Positions 26,563 through 36,000 of a stretch of 64,000 bases of DNA are shown in pieces (position 1 is the first letter of the stretch; each line of letters starts with the position of its first letter). The notes under the pieces were generated by a model. The model had not been told where the DNA came from. It searched no databases and saw only the letters and a program-made list of their open reading frames with translations. The position numbers and the translations under genes are program-made. This DNA is from Cloacimonetes bacterium UBA5210 (lineage in GTDB: Bacteria; Cloacimonadota; Cloacimonadia; Cloacimonadales; Cloacimonadaceae): NCBI GenBank assembly GCA_002412625.1, contig DHVK01000009.1, positions 1 to 64,000 on the forward strand, in the 5' to 3' direction.

Positions 26563-27573
26563 TCATATGAATTCCACTCTTGCCGCTTCATCGCTTCTTT
26601 GAAGCTCGCCTAAAAGCGTTCCATTGTTAGTTTGCAGGAATCGCTGGGCAAGTTCTTGTGTCATCACACAGATCATTCCCACCCCTAGGTTGAAGGTCTG
26701 CCGCATCACTTCCGGGGCCACGTTGCCGCCGCTTTGGATGATGTGGTAGATGGAGGGGATGGAAGAGTCCGGCAAGTTCAGCACAGCCTTGATGCCATGC
26801 GGAAGCACGCGTTTCAGGTTTCCGGCGATGCCGCCGCCGGTGATGTGCGCCAAAGCACACAATCCCGGATCCTGAAGATACGGTGAAAGCAACGGCAGAT
26901 AGCTGCGGTGTACTTGTAGCAGAGTATCGCCCAAGCTGCTTCCCAGCTCTTCCAGATAAGATTCAATGCTCAGCCCCATGCGCTCAAACAGCACTTTTCG
27001 GGCCAGGGAATAACCATTGGTGTGCAGACCGCTGGAGGGCAGAGCGATTAACAGGTCTCCGGCTTTCATGGACGGCCTGGGCATCAGGTTCGGCTCTTCC
27101 ACCATTCCGATAATTGTGCCGGCCAGATCAAAATCTCCGGGTCTGTAAACTCCCGGCATTTCTGCCATTTCACCGCCAATCAAAGCGCAGTTATTCTCTC
27201 GGCACGCCAATACAAAACCGTCGATGATCTGCGAAATGGTATCCACCGATAGTTTGCCGACCCCAATATAATCCAGAAAGAAGAGCGGGCGAGCGCCTTG
27301 CACCAAAATGTCGTTCACACAGTGATTCACCAAATCCTGGCCCACAGTGTCGAACACTTTGGCCTGAATGGCAACCAGGAGTTTGGTACCCACACCGTCT
27401 GTGCTGGAAACCAGAATCGGCTGTTTCCAGGAAGGATCGATCTTATAGAGTCCGCCAAAACTGCCCAGTTCGCTCAATACATTGGCATTGAAAGTCGTGC
27501 GTACCTTGTTTTTAATGTTCTTAACTGCTCTTTCGCCGGCTTCAATATCAACCCCGGCCTGTTTATAGTCCAT
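26563..27573 (-). CDS. purM: Phosphoribosylformylglycinamidine cyclo-ligase
   Basis: A 336-aa cytoplasmic ATP-dependent enzyme that closes the imidazole ring to make AIR in purine synthesis. The family start MDYKQAGVDIEAGERAV is at 27573, the chosen start; a longer frame begins 24 bases earlier inside pfkB. Motifs are STDGVGTKLLVA, NDILVQGARPLFFLDY, GGEMAEMPGVYRPGDFDLAG, GLHTNGYSLAR and HITGGGIAGNLKR. It is the last gene of the packed minus-strand operon that begins near 35623. A 63-codon frame overlapping its stop is not supported. Confidence 0.92.
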   Translation of the reverse strand: MDYKQAGVDIEAGERAVKNIKNKVRTTFNANVLSELGSFGGLYKIDPSWKQPILVSSTDGVGTKLLVAIQAKVFDTVGQDLVNHCVNDILVQGARPLFFLDYIGVGKLSVDTISQIIDGFVLACRENNCALIGGEMAEMPGVYRPGDFDLAGTIIGMVEEPNLMPRPSMKAGDLLIALPSSGLHTNGYSLARKVLFERMGLSIESYLEELGSSLGDTLLQVHRSYLPLLSPYLQDPGLCALAHITGGGIAGNLKRVLPHGIKAVLNLPDSSIPSIYHIIQSGGNVAPEVMRQTFNLGVGMICVMTQELAQRFLQTNNGTLLGELQRSDEAARVEFI

Positions 27574-27578
27574 TGCTT

Positions 27579-28472
27579 CTAAACGGTCATCCGGCATAGC
27601 TCTTCCTTATATTCGTCGATCGTATTGCGCTCAAGATCCAAAATCCCTTTTATACTAAACTCACTCACGTTCTGCCCAGCCATCACGGTGGCATAACGCA
27701 GAGCATTCTTGATCACGTCCGGGCTTAGTTCCACGTGCCCTTCCAGGCATGCCATAAAAGCTCCGGCAAAGGTATCACCGGCTCCGGTTGGGTCTTTCAC
27801 TTGGATGATAGGATATGCGGGCGCGAAGAACAACGAGTTCATCTGCACTGCCACGCTGCCATATTCACCGCGCTTCACCAAGACCAGCTTCGGTCCCATC
27901 TCCAGAATACTATTGGCAGCAGAAAAGATATCCGGCTTCCCGGTAAAACTCTTCACTTCGTCCTCATTCATGAACACGATATGCACTTTGCTGATCACTA
28001 GTGCCAACTCGTCCGGGCAGCCGCTGATCCAGAAGTTCATGGTGTCGCAGGCTACATGGTTATAATCAGGAGTTTCTTCCAGAACCTGCAACTGCAAACT
28101 GGGATGAATGTTTGCCAAAAGCAGAGTGTGACAACTGCTGCAGCTGGCGGGAAGCTTGGGCACGAAGTCCGCAAACACATTCAACTCGGTCCGCAGCGTT
28201 TCCGCTTTATTCAAATCGTGATATGCTCCACTCCAGCGGAAGGTCTTGCCTTCAGCTATTTCCAGACCATCAAGATTGATCCGGTGTCTGGAAAGCACAT
28301 CGATGGCAGAAGCCGGATAATCCTTGCCGACCACCCCGATCAGATTCACTTGGGTGAAGTAGGACGCCGAGATCGAAGCATACACAGCAGAACCCCCGAT
28401 AGCGTCAACAACGCTGCCGGATGGAGTGCTAATTGTATCCAGACCGATTGAGCCCACTATTACCAAGCTCAC
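27579..28472 (-). CDS. PfkB-family sugar/nucleoside kinase
   Basis: A 297-aa ribokinase-like kinase that phosphorylates a sugar or nucleoside with ATP. Family features are the N-terminal GSIGLDT, the substrate-loop GGSAVYASISA and the C-terminal DPTGAGDTFAGAF signature holding the catalytic Asp. Sequence alone does not give the substrate; adenosine- or ribokinase-like activity is possible and would fit the adjacent purM. It overlaps the small membrane gene upstream by 4 bases (ATGA), so the two are translationally coupled. Confidence 0.85.
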   Translation of the reverse strand: MSLVIVGSIGLDTISTPSGSVVDAIGGSAVYASISASYFTQVNLIGVVGKDYPASAIDVLSRHRINLDGLEIAEGKTFRWSGAYHDLNKAETLRTELNVFADFVPKLPASCSSCHTLLLANIHPSLQLQVLEETPDYNHVACDTMNFWISGCPDELALVISKVHIVFMNEDEVKSFTGKPDIFSAANSILEMGPKLVLVKRGEYGSVAVQMNSLFFAPAYPIIQVKDPTGAGDTFAGAFMACLEGHVELSPDVIKNALRYATVMAGQNVSEFSIKGILDLERNTIDEYKEELCRMTV

Positions 28473-28684
28473 GGACTCGGCTCCACCTGCTCCGTCTGTG
28501 TTTTCAAAGTATCCGCGGTTTCGCTCATGATCATGGTCCCGGTGCTACCTTGGTTTTTCAATAGGCCCAGGGCATACCAGATCGCAATCAAAAGCAGCAG
28601 CATCACGATCAGACGAGGCCAGTTGTAGCCTTTCTTTCTGCGGCTGTGCCAGCGTTCTTCGATCTTATCGTTCAAATCGCTCAT
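28469..28684 (-). CDS. Small single-pass membrane protein (unknown)
   Basis: A 71-aa protein with a basic N-terminus (KIEERWHSRRKKGYNWP), one hydrophobic helix (about residues 24-42) and a short Thr/Glu-rich tail. By the positive-inside rule the N-terminus is cytoplasmic. No family is recognised. It is supported as a real gene by 4-base overlaps with both the aminotransferase upstream and the PfkB kinase downstream. Confidence 0.65.
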   Translation of the reverse strand: MSDLNDKIEERWHSRRKKGYNWPRLIVMLLLLIAIWYALGLLKNQGSTGTMIMSETADTLKTQTEQVEPSP

Positions 28685-29883
28685 GAACTGATCTCTTTCA
28701 GAAACTCGCTAAAGCGGGTAACGCCTTTGCTGATGTTTTCCATGCTGTTGGCATAAGAGAAGCGCACAGTGCCCTTCAAGCCGAAGGCTCCACCATCCAC
28801 CATCGCCACGTGGTATTTTTCCAGAAGGAGGTCGCAGAATTGGGACGCCTTTTTGATGCCCTGATTGTTGTTTTGCAGATACCAGCTGATGTCCGGCATA
28901 ATATAGAATGCGCCTTGGGGTTTCTTGCACACCACATGTGGAATCTTCATCAGCATGTCAAAAAGGTAGTCTCTGCGCATCCAAAATTCTTTGCGCATGT
29001 TTTCGATGGAATCATCTTCTTCGTTCAGAGCCGTCACGCAGGCTTTCTGGGTAATGGAATTCACGCACGAGGTGGTGTGTTCCTGAACCCTGCCGGCAGC
29101 GTTGATAATATGAGTGGGACCTGCGGCGTAACCCAATCTCCAGCCGGTCATGGCATAGGCTTTGGATACTCCGTTCACGATCACAGTATGCTCTTTGGCT
29201 TCGGGGCTGATCGAGGCGATCGAAACATGCTTCACATCGTCGTAAACCAGTCTTTCGTAGATCTCGTCCGAGATAATCAAGATATCGTTTTTGATGCAGA
29301 TTGCCGCGATGGCTTCCAACTCATCTCTGCTATAGACTGCGCCGGTGGGATTACTGGGGGAGTTCAGGATCAAAACCTTGGCGCAGGGGCTGTCCTCGAT
29401 CGCTTCTTCCAATGCCGCGGGTAAGATCTTATATCCATCTTCCACATCGGTAGGAATATAAACCGGCACAGCGTCTGCCATCATGGTTTGGTATGGATAT
29501 GTAACCCAATAGGGAACCGGGATCAACACTTGGTCGTCGGTATCGCAAACTGCGATCAGCACATTCAGGATCGAAGCCTTGGCGCCCGGAGACACCAGAA
29601 TGTCCTTGGGTGAATAGCTGAGGCCGTTTTCGCGCTCAAGTTTCGCACAGATAGCTTCCCGAAGTTCGATGATGCCTGCATTTGCCGTATAGCGTGTGAA
29701 GTTTGCATCTATCGCTTTGTGAGCGGCAGCTTTGATGTATTCCGGAGTGTTAAAATCCGGCTCACCTACCCCGAAGTTCACGACATCGATTCCCGCCTGT
29801 CTCATCTGAGTTGCTTTGGCTGAGAGGCTCAAAGTAGGCGAGGGTTTGATCAGTTTTGTGCGGTTGGACAGCTTGATAGCCAT
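28681..29883 (-). CDS. Class I pyridoxal-phosphate aminotransferase (aspartate aminotransferase type)
   Basis: A 400-aa fold-type I aminotransferase closest in style to bacterial aspartate aminotransferases of subgroup Ib. Visible are the N-terminal FGVGEPDFNTPEYIK, SPGAKASILN, NSPSNPTGAVYSRDEL, ISDEIYERLVYD and the PLP-lysine segment VNGVSKAYAMTGWRLGYAAGP. It interconverts aspartate and oxaloacetate with 2-oxoglutarate/glutamate, and would feed amino-acid fermentation and the aspartate family. Broader specificity (aromatic, prephenate) cannot be excluded. Confidence 0.88.
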   Translation of the reverse strand: MAIKLSNRTKLIKPSPTLSLSAKATQMRQAGIDVVNFGVGEPDFNTPEYIKAAAHKAIDANFTRYTANAGIIELREAICAKLERENGLSYSPKDILVSPGAKASILNVLIAVCDTDDQVLIPVPYWVTYPYQTMMADAVPVYIPTDVEDGYKILPAALEEAIEDSPCAKVLILNSPSNPTGAVYSRDELEAIAAICIKNDILIISDEIYERLVYDDVKHVSIASISPEAKEHTVIVNGVSKAYAMTGWRLGYAAGPTHIINAAGRVQEHTTSCVNSITQKACVTALNEEDDSIENMRKEFWMRRDYLFDMLMKIPHVVCKKPQGAFYIMPDISWYLQNNNQGIKKASQFCDLLLEKYHVAMVDGGAFGLKGTVRFSYANSMENISKGVTRFSEFLKEISS

Positions 29884-29897
29884 CGGATCCCCCTATA

Positions 29898-30890
29898 TTA
29901 ATTATTTTTTTTAGTCATCAGTAATACGAGGATCGCTGTGTTTACAATATCCTCGGTAGAACAGCCTCGGGATAGGTCGCAGATCGGAGCAGCCAGGCCT
30001 TGAATGATGGGACCAATGGCCTCGTATCCACCCAGACGTTGCACAAGCTTGTAGCCGATGTTACCGGCTTGCAAGTCGGGAAACACCAAGGTGTTGGCAT
30101 GCCCTGCTACCGTGCTGCCGGGAGCCTTGCTCTTCGCCACTTTCTCCACGATCGCGGCGTCCAATTGCAGTTCTCCGTCATAAGCAAAATCTACCTGGCG
30201 TTTGTCCAGGATGCTTTTTGCTTGTCGCACCTTTTCCACCAGCTCATGATCTGCACTGCCTTTGGTTGAAAATGAAAGTAGCGCCACAAACGGCTCATCG
30301 CCTAAAATGGAACGCCTGGTCAGTGCGGTAGAACCAGCAATATCTGCCAGTTGATCCGCTGTGGGATTCGGCACTACCGCGCAATCAGCAAAGAGATAGG
30401 TGGGCTCGTTCTCTCGGGGGGATACCATAATAAAGGTAGAAGACACTGTTTTTAGTCCCGGCATCACGCCCACTACTTGCAAGGCAGCCCTCAAAACGTC
30501 CGCGGTTGTATTGGCAGCTCCAGCCACCATGCCCCCGGCATGGCCTCTCTTCACCATCATCGCTCCAAAATAGAGCGGGTTGTGCATTGCCTGCACTGCA
30601 CCGTCTTCACTCAGGCCCTTTTCTTTGCGGCGTTCGTAGAAATAGGCTGCATACTCATTTAAAAGCTCGCTGCGAGCGGGTTCGATAATCTCACAATCGG
30701 AGATGTTCACTCCCAGACTGGCGGCATTGTTCAGGATTTCTGTACTGGATCCGAGTAGGATCACCCTACAGATCTTTTGCCCTGCCAAACTTGCGGCAGC
30801 GGCCAGGGTTCTGGAATCACTGGATTCCGGTAGGACGATGGTGCCACCGATCGCGGTAGCTCTGTTTTTCAAAGTTTCGAGGATATGCAT
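29898..30890 (-). CDS. pta: Phosphate acetyltransferase
   Basis: A 330-aa enzyme, the usual length of the short PTA form. It exchanges CoA for phosphate on acetyl-CoA to give acetyl phosphate, from which acetate kinase makes ATP. Motifs include VLPESSDSRTL, the MVAGAANTTADVLRAALQVVG segment, NPTADQLADIA and VFPDLQAGNIGYKLVQRLGG. It fits energy conservation by amino-acid fermentation (see kamA/kdd). No acetate kinase gene is in the window. Butyryl/propionyl specificity is possible but less likely. The gene abuts glyS with no gap. Confidence 0.92.
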   Translation of the reverse strand: MHILETLKNRATAIGGTIVLPESSDSRTLAAAASLAGQKICRVILLGSSTEILNNAASLGVNISDCEIIEPARSELLNEYAAYFYERRKEKGLSEDGAVQAMHNPLYFGAMMVKRGHAGGMVAGAANTTADVLRAALQVVGVMPGLKTVSSTFIMVSPRENEPTYLFADCAVVPNPTADQLADIAGSTALTRRSILGDEPFVALLSFSTKGSADHELVEKVRQAKSILDKRQVDFAYDGELQLDAAIVEKVAKSKAPGSTVAGHANTLVFPDLQAGNIGYKLVQRLGGYEAIGPIIQGLAAPICDLSRGCSTEDIVNTAILVLLMTKKNN

Positions 30891-32990
30891 TTATTCTCCT
30901 GTAAGATCAGTTTCTACTACTATCAGGGATAGATCTGCCACTTTCACAAATTCGCGTCTGATGGCGGCCAGCAGTGCGTGCCGATTTTCCCGCACCCGCA
31001 GGTCTTCACAATTGACCAACACATGATCAAAGAAATGGTCGATCACTTTCCCAAAATCTACTAGTTCGCGTAGCGCCTTGGGATAGTCCATCATAACAAG
31101 TGCTTCTGAGATACTGATGCTCAAAGCTTTCAGCGCGGCATATAAATCACTCTCCACATCGCTTTCAAAGAGCGCAGGATCAGGTTCGGCAAATTCTTTT
31201 TTACCGGCAATAATGTTTGATACACGTTTGAAGCCGACCACGAGTCTGATAAAACGCTCGTCCAGCCTCAGCTCTTCCAGAGCCTGTGCGCGGGCGATCA
31301 GATGCGGCAAATAGGCAAAACCAGCATGCGTTACTCCGGCAACCACGTCGTAGGATATTCCCAGTTCCTTCAGCAGCCAGTTCACTCTCTGAGCAAAGAA
31401 GTTCTTCACCTGGTTCGGAGCTTCAGGTTCGACATCGATCATGGATGCCAGCACTGAAAAAGCTTGCAAGATCAGTTTCTCGATATCCAAATGCCAAGCC
31501 CATTGTGCCAAAATCTGCACGACTCCCCCGGCTGCGCGTCTCAATGCGAATGGATCAGCACTCCCGGTGGGCATCAGCCCCACACCGATGATACCGCAAA
31601 CCGTATCCAGCTTATCTGCGACTGCGCAGATCGCCCCGCTCAAAGAGCTAGGCAACTCGTCGTTACTTCCGCGCGGCATATAGTGCTCATAGATGCCTTG
31701 TGCCACTTCAGAGTCTTCGCCGCCCACCAGCGCGTACTGCATACCCATATAGCCCTGCAGTTTGGTAAATTCTTTTTCCCCCAACATCAGGGAGACCAAA
31801 TCCGCTTTACAAAGTTGAGCAGTGCGAAGCACCCGGGATTTTTGCGGTTCCGAAAGTCCCAGCTCTTCGCAGATGTAATTGGCCAGAGCAACCACACGCT
31901 CCGTTTTATCTTTCAGAGTACCGAGTTTGGATTGAAACACCACGTCTTGCAAATGGGGCACAAAGGAATCAAGCATGCGCTTGCTATCTTCTTTGAAGAA
32001 CCATGCGGCATCTTCCAGCCTCGCTGCAACCACTTTCTCGTTGCCGGCTTTGATGATCTCGCTATGCGCGGGATCGCCGTTTGACACAAATACAAACTGA
32101 TTGCTGAGCGTGTTGTCGGCATCATATACGGAGAAGTATTTCTGATTTTGGCTGATAGTGGAGGTAATGATCTTTTCCGGAAGGCTCAAAAACGAAGCAT
32201 CAAATTCACCGATCACCGCACAGGGATACTCCACCAAATTGCAGACCGTATCCAAAAGACGCTCGTCTTCTTTCACGGAATACTCAGAATCCCGGAAGAG
32301 TGCCCGGAACTGTGTCTGAATCATCCTTCTGCGCTTATCTCTGTCCACCACCACTCTGCCAAGTTCCAACAGCTCCTCATAAGCTTCCGCGCTCTCGATT
32401 GTGAGGCATCGATCCAGCCCCAGATAGCGATTGCCAAAGCTTGTCCTGCCGGACCTGATGCCCATGCAGTTCAGTTCCAGCACCTCAGAATCCCACAATG
32501 CCACGATCCAGCGGATTGGGCGGGAAAACGCCAGATTCTTATCCTTCCAGATCATCTTTTTGGGTAGAGGGATCTGCGGTATTGCCGTTAGCACCCAGGC
32601 TTTCAGGATGTCTTTGCTGTCGCTTCCGGGTTGTACAAATCTCACGGCGATAAAATCGCCCTTGTCGGTGGTTTGAACAAAGATATCTTCCGGGGTTCCA
32701 CCGCTTTTGCGCAGAAAACCCTGCCCCGCCTTGCTTAGCCCGCCATCCGCGTCATAGGCGATATTGACCGAAGGCCCGCTTTTGCATATTTCCACATCGG
32801 CTTGGCGCTCTGCCAGACCCTTTACGGATACAGCCAAACGGCGTGGGCTTGATCCGAACCAAATGTCGCTATGACTGAGGTTGGCTTCTTCCAGCATTCT
32901 TTCCAGTGAAGATTTCAGGCTGGATATCGCCGGGATTATCACATTGTCCGGCAGTTCTTCGATTCCCAGTTCAAATAAAAAAGTGTGCAA
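30891..32990 (-). CDS. glyS: Glycine-tRNA ligase beta subunit
   Basis: A 699-aa beta subunit of the heterotetrameric glycyl-tRNA synthetase, which binds tRNA-Gly; the catalytic alpha subunit (glyQ) is not in this window. The start is taken as TTG at 32990, since it gives the family N-terminus M-HTFLFELGIEELP and has AAGGAAGG just upstream; an upstream TTG in frame at 33014 would overlap the ribosome site. Family segments include WFGSSPRRLAV, the RPIRWIVALWD segment and a C-terminal DALR-like anticodon-binding helix region (FFDHVLVN, RVRENRHALLAAI). It is cotranscribed with pta. Confidence 0.92.
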   Translation of the reverse strand: MHTFLFELGIEELPDNVIIPAISSLKSSLERMLEEANLSHSDIWFGSSPRRLAVSVKGLAERQADVEICKSGPSVNIAYDADGGLSKAGQGFLRKSGGTPEDIFVQTTDKGDFIAVRFVQPGSDSKDILKAWVLTAIPQIPLPKKMIWKDKNLAFSRPIRWIVALWDSEVLELNCMGIRSGRTSFGNRYLGLDRCLTIESAEAYEELLELGRVVVDRDKRRRMIQTQFRALFRDSEYSVKEDERLLDTVCNLVEYPCAVIGEFDASFLSLPEKIITSTISQNQKYFSVYDADNTLSNQFVFVSNGDPAHSEIIKAGNEKVVAARLEDAAWFFKEDSKRMLDSFVPHLQDVVFQSKLGTLKDKTERVVALANYICEELGLSEPQKSRVLRTAQLCKADLVSLMLGEKEFTKLQGYMGMQYALVGGEDSEVAQGIYEHYMPRGSNDELPSSLSGAICAVADKLDTVCGIIGVGLMPTGSADPFALRRAAGGVVQILAQWAWHLDIEKLILQAFSVLASMIDVEPEAPNQVKNFFAQRVNWLLKELGISYDVVAGVTHAGFAYLPHLIARAQALEELRLDERFIRLVVGFKRVSNIIAGKKEFAEPDPALFESDVESDLYAALKALSISISEALVMMDYPKALRELVDFGKVIDHFFDHVLVNCEDLRVRENRHALLAAIRREFVKVADLSLIVVETDLTGE

Positions 32991-33003
32991 AATCCTTCCT
33001 TTG

Positions 33004-33969
33004 TCAGTTTGCAAAAATATAGCCCAGGCTCAACTGATTGGTGATGCCCAGATCCCCATAGGAAGCCACCGCGTAATCCAGATTCCAGCTGCGAATGTGC
33101 CAACCCAAACCCAGGCTTCCGCCTCCGGTGAACCCGGCAATGCCACCCATGTGATAATCTCCGGCATTGCTCTTGAAGCCTCCACGCAGGGTAAACGCGG
33201 GATTCATTTGATATTCCAGACCCAGTTTCAACAACATGTTTTCACCGCTTGCCTTGCCGATATCCAGAGCACCCAGAAATTCCGGCGTGAGCTGGACGAA
33301 CATCCCCACGCCATAACTGAGCGGCAGATGTTCTTTGAATTTGCTGTCCGTATAATATGAAGTTTGAAATCCCAGATTCTTGACTGCCAGACCCACTTTG
33401 ATATTGGGGTTAGATGTATGATGCAAAGCCCCAAAATCGACCATCGCGGCGCTTGCGGAATTACTGTCGATACTGTCATAAACAAACTTCAGGCTGATGC
33501 CGACATCCAGCGCTGTACTTACAAATCTGGAAGTGGAAGCAGTCGCTATCATGCTGTGAGCGCCAAAGCTGTCTCCGGTCTCAACCAATTCTCCGGTGGA
33601 GCTGATCTCGGTGCGGTCCATCGACCCGCTGTTCCAATAGCTGAGGCTGGCTGCCCAAGCTTCGTAAATATTTTTGGGATACACATAAGAGATACTGCCA
33701 CCCCCGCTTCCCACAAGGTGATCCATGAAAGTGCTGCTGATGCTGTGGTCTCTTGCGCGCAATATTGCCGCAGGGTTCATATTCAGCGCTTCGTGGTTGG
33801 CGGGAATTCCGATGCCTGCGCCGCTCATGGCCGCGCTTCTGGCACCGTACAGGAGCTTCAGGCTATCGAAGCCGGAACTGCCGGCATCATCATTCTGCGC
33901 TGCCAGACCGGCAGTGCTAATTAGCAATAGAAGCGTGAATGCGATCTTCAATCGTGTGTACATAATCAT
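33004..33969 (-). CDS. PorV/PorQ-like outer-membrane protein (second)
   Basis: A 321-aa exported beta-barrel. The signal peptide (about 1-24) is followed by the PorV-type start GFDSLKLLYGARSAAMSGAG and NMNPAAILRARD. It lacks the acidic Ca2+-type loops of the copy at 16780. The start overlaps the 3' end of the PTS-IIA gene by 53 bases in another frame, and it is followed after 13 bases by glyS. It may be a second T9SS shuttle or a PorQ-type component; sequence alone cannot distinguish these. Confidence 0.75.
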   Translation of the reverse strand: MIMYTRLKIAFTLLLLISTAGLAAQNDDAGSSGFDSLKLLYGARSAAMSGAGIGIPANHEALNMNPAAILRARDHSISSTFMDHLVGSGGGSISYVYPKNIYEAWAASLSYWNSGSMDRTEISSTGELVETGDSFGAHSMIATASTSRFVSTALDVGISLKFVYDSIDSNSASAAMVDFGALHHTSNPNIKVGLAVKNLGFQTSYYTDSKFKEHLPLSYGVGMFVQLTPEFLGALDIGKASGENMLLKLGLEYQMNPAFTLRGGFKSNAGDYHMGGIAGFTGGGSLGLGWHIRSWNLDYAVASYGDLGITNQLSLGYIFAN

Positions 33970-34390
33970 ATAACTCCAGATCTGAGCTTGCGCTCAAAAG
34001 CATGGTTCGATGTTCATCGTTGCGCAGATACTCGGACAAATTGCGCAGTATCCGCATATATTCTTGATTCGAATTCTGCGGAACCGCTATCATGAAAACC
34101 AGATTCACCGGTTCGCCATCCACAGATTGGAAATCCAATGCTCCGGATATTTTGCACACGGCTATCTTCAAATTACTAACCGTCAAATCCCGCGCGTGCG
34201 GAATCGCGATTCCTCTGCCGATGCCTGTGCTCATGATCTCCTCGCGACCTTTAACCGCCGCAAGATAGCGATCCGGAAAACTAAGACAACCGCTGGCTGA
34301 TAAGAGCTCCGCCATATAATTCAGGCATTCACTCTTATTCTCAAACGCATCAACGATGCGGACTAATTCTGGTTTGAATAAAGTGTTCAT
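33917..34390 (-). CDS. PTS IIA-Ntr-type regulatory protein
   Basis: A 157-aa EIIA domain of the fructose/nitrogen PTS family. The phosphorylated histidine lies in GRGIAIPHARD (His65), and VFMIAVPQNSNQEYMRILRNLS follows. With no membrane IIC partner nearby, a regulatory role as in PtsN is more likely than sugar transport. It lies 57 bases downstream of a PAS histidine kinase and overlaps the PorV-like gene. Confidence 0.85.
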   Translation of the reverse strand: MNTLFKPELVRIVDAFENKSECLNYMAELLSASGCLSFPDRYLAAVKGREEIMSTGIGRGIAIPHARDLTVSNLKIAVCKISGALDFQSVDGEPVNLVFMIAVPQNSNQEYMRILRNLSEYLRNDEHRTMLLSASSDLELYDYVHTIEDRIHASIAN

Positions 34391-34447
34391 ATCCTACCAT
34401 AGTTTTGATGTGAGGGGCATTGTTTTTGAACCCTGCCTTAGCGTCAA

Positions 34448-35623
34448 TCAAATTCTAGGCGGAATCAATAGCCTGAATTTGCTGCCGTGGTTCAGCCGGC
34501 TTTCCACGCTAACTTTTATACCCAGTAACCGGGCATAATTATCTACCAAGATCAAACCCAGGCCACTTCCGGCTTCATTTGCCGTGCCATACTGTCTCAG
34601 ATCGTTATCTATCTTAAATAACTTTTGCAGATGGCGTCGGGAGATGCCCAAGCCTCGATCTTCAACACATAGTTCCACCCCGCTTTCAGTTCGGTGCAGA
34701 TGCACAATAACCGTGCTTTTGGGATAGGAATACTTGATGGCATTCGAAACCAGATTGCGCAATATGGAGGATAAGAGCCGCAAGTCACTCTCTACCAACA
34801 TATCATTTTCGTAAACCAACTCCAAGGCTATCCCTTTCTGAATGGCTGCCTTGCGATAGTGGTCCAGAACATAGTTAGTCGTCTTTACCAAAGACACAAA
34901 TTCCTTCTGAATAGTAATCTGTCCGGATTGCAAACGTGCCCAATCCAGCAGGTTTTCCAACAAAGTATAGATACCCCTGCTGGCATTATGGATCTGCAAC
35001 AGAGCATCTTCCACTTCTGCCCTGCCAAAATTGCTGAAGTTCTCGGCCACAAATTCGGATAAAGAGATAATCGCGTAAACCGGGTTCTGAAGATCATGTG
35101 CCAATAGCGAGAAAAAGCGATCTTTTGTGGCATTCAGTTCCTCGAGATCTTGGGCTGCCCGCTTCAGGTCTTCTTCAGCCTTGCGGCGAGTTGTGACGTC
35201 CGTAATAAAACCGTCCAGATACACCGGATTGTGATGCTTGTCATATACCGCATTGCCCTTTTCCCACACCCAGTGAATCTCTCCATTTTTGTGTTTGATC
35301 CGATATTCCAACTGGAATTGCACTCGCTTGGCTACTGCCGAATTTTTAGTTTGGCGAACATATTCGCGATCCTCTTCCAAAACCACTTCATCGTAGCTTA
35401 GCAGACTGTTTTGCAAGAGTTCACCTGCACTATATCCGGTCAAATCCACACTACCCTCAGAGATGAAGATCATGGTCCACTTTGAATCGTTCTTACACCT
35501 GTAGGCCATACCCGGCAAATTGTGCATCAGGTTTGGTAAAAGCTCGGGATTTATCCCTGTGAGCTTGGGTCTGTTGGTTTCAAACAAGCCATTCGGGCTT
35601 GCGGATGTTTCGATATTCTCCAT
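34448..35623 (-). CDS. Cytoplasmic PAS-domain sensor histidine kinase
   Basis: About 391 aa from the ATG at 35623; an upstream TTG frame adds 12 residues but begins within a TTGACA sequence that could be a -35 box. There is no transmembrane segment. A PAS domain with PAC tail (about residues 30-150; RIKHKNGEIHWVWEKGNAVY) precedes the HisKA helix with phospho-acceptor His in LLAHDLQNP (about His176) and the HATPase domain with N box LRNLVSNAIKYS, G1 DRGLGI and G2 AGSGLGL. No response regulator is adjacent, so this is an orphan kinase. The gene heads the operon down to purM. Confidence 0.85.
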   Translation of the reverse strand: MENIETSASPNGLFETNRPKLTGINPELLPNLMHNLPGMAYRCKNDSKWTMIFISEGSVDLTGYSAGELLQNSLLSYDEVVLEEDREYVRQTKNSAVAKRVQFQLEYRIKHKNGEIHWVWEKGNAVYDKHHNPVYLDGFITDVTTRRKAEEDLKRAAQDLEELNATKDRFFSLLAHDLQNPVYAIISLSEFVAENFSNFGRAEVEDALLQIHNASRGIYTLLENLLDWARLQSGQITIQKEFVSLVKTTNYVLDHYRKAAIQKGIALELVYENDMLVESDLRLLSSILRNLVSNAIKYSYPKSTVIVHLHRTESGVELCVEDRGLGISRRHLQKLFKIDNDLRQYGTANEAGSGLGLILVDNYARLLGIKVSVESRLNHGSKFRLLIPPRI

Positions 35624-35802
35624 TGGCTGCAACACTATGCATCTCAAAAAAACTGTCAAGCATGAATTCTCTTGCTTTGCTCAATTTATCAATCCAGACC
35701 GATTATCATCTGCCTTCTATCGTGTCTTTGGGGGTTACCCGGCCTTCTTCAGTTTAGGATGCTACTGTTTATATCTAGTTTGGGGCTAACAGACAGACCA
35801 CA

Positions 35803-35971
35803 GGAACACGTCTCTCCCGAGCCGTTTTTCTGTCGACTGTCCCCATTAAGCATTTTACAGTAGCGCCTAGGATAATGGTAAATCAGGGTTGGGCGGTGGT
35901 TTTAGGATGCTACTGGTTAAATCTAGTATGGGTGCTAAATGACAGAAAAACGGCTCAGAGAGACGAGTTCC
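35803..35971. repeat. MITE-like unit bounded by inverted hairpin elements (family 1)
   Basis: The unit is 169 bp. The left end (35803-35834, -) begins GGAACACG and ends TTTTTCTGTC; the right end (35941-35971, +) is its inverse, GACAGAAAAACG to GAGTTCC. Each end is itself a hairpin (stem CGGCTC/GAGACG; loops GGGA and AGA). The core contains the shared GGCGGTGGTTTT and GGGTGCT blocks. No open reading frame is present. The 35624-36000 gap contains nothing else. Confidence 0.7.
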
Positions 35972-36000
35972 AGCCCCTAATCAAGAACTACCCCCTCTGA

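Noticed and set aside
26375..26566. 63-codon minus-strand frame overlapping the purM stop
   Set aside because: Although its ATG overlaps the stop (ATGA), it has low-quality composition, contains the predicted promoter of the next operon and matches no family.
35624..35670. TTGACA at the start of the histidine kinase frame as a definite promoter
   Set aside because: The -35 match is perfect but no good -10 lies at 16-18 bases (TAGTGT only), so it was not listed as a promoter.
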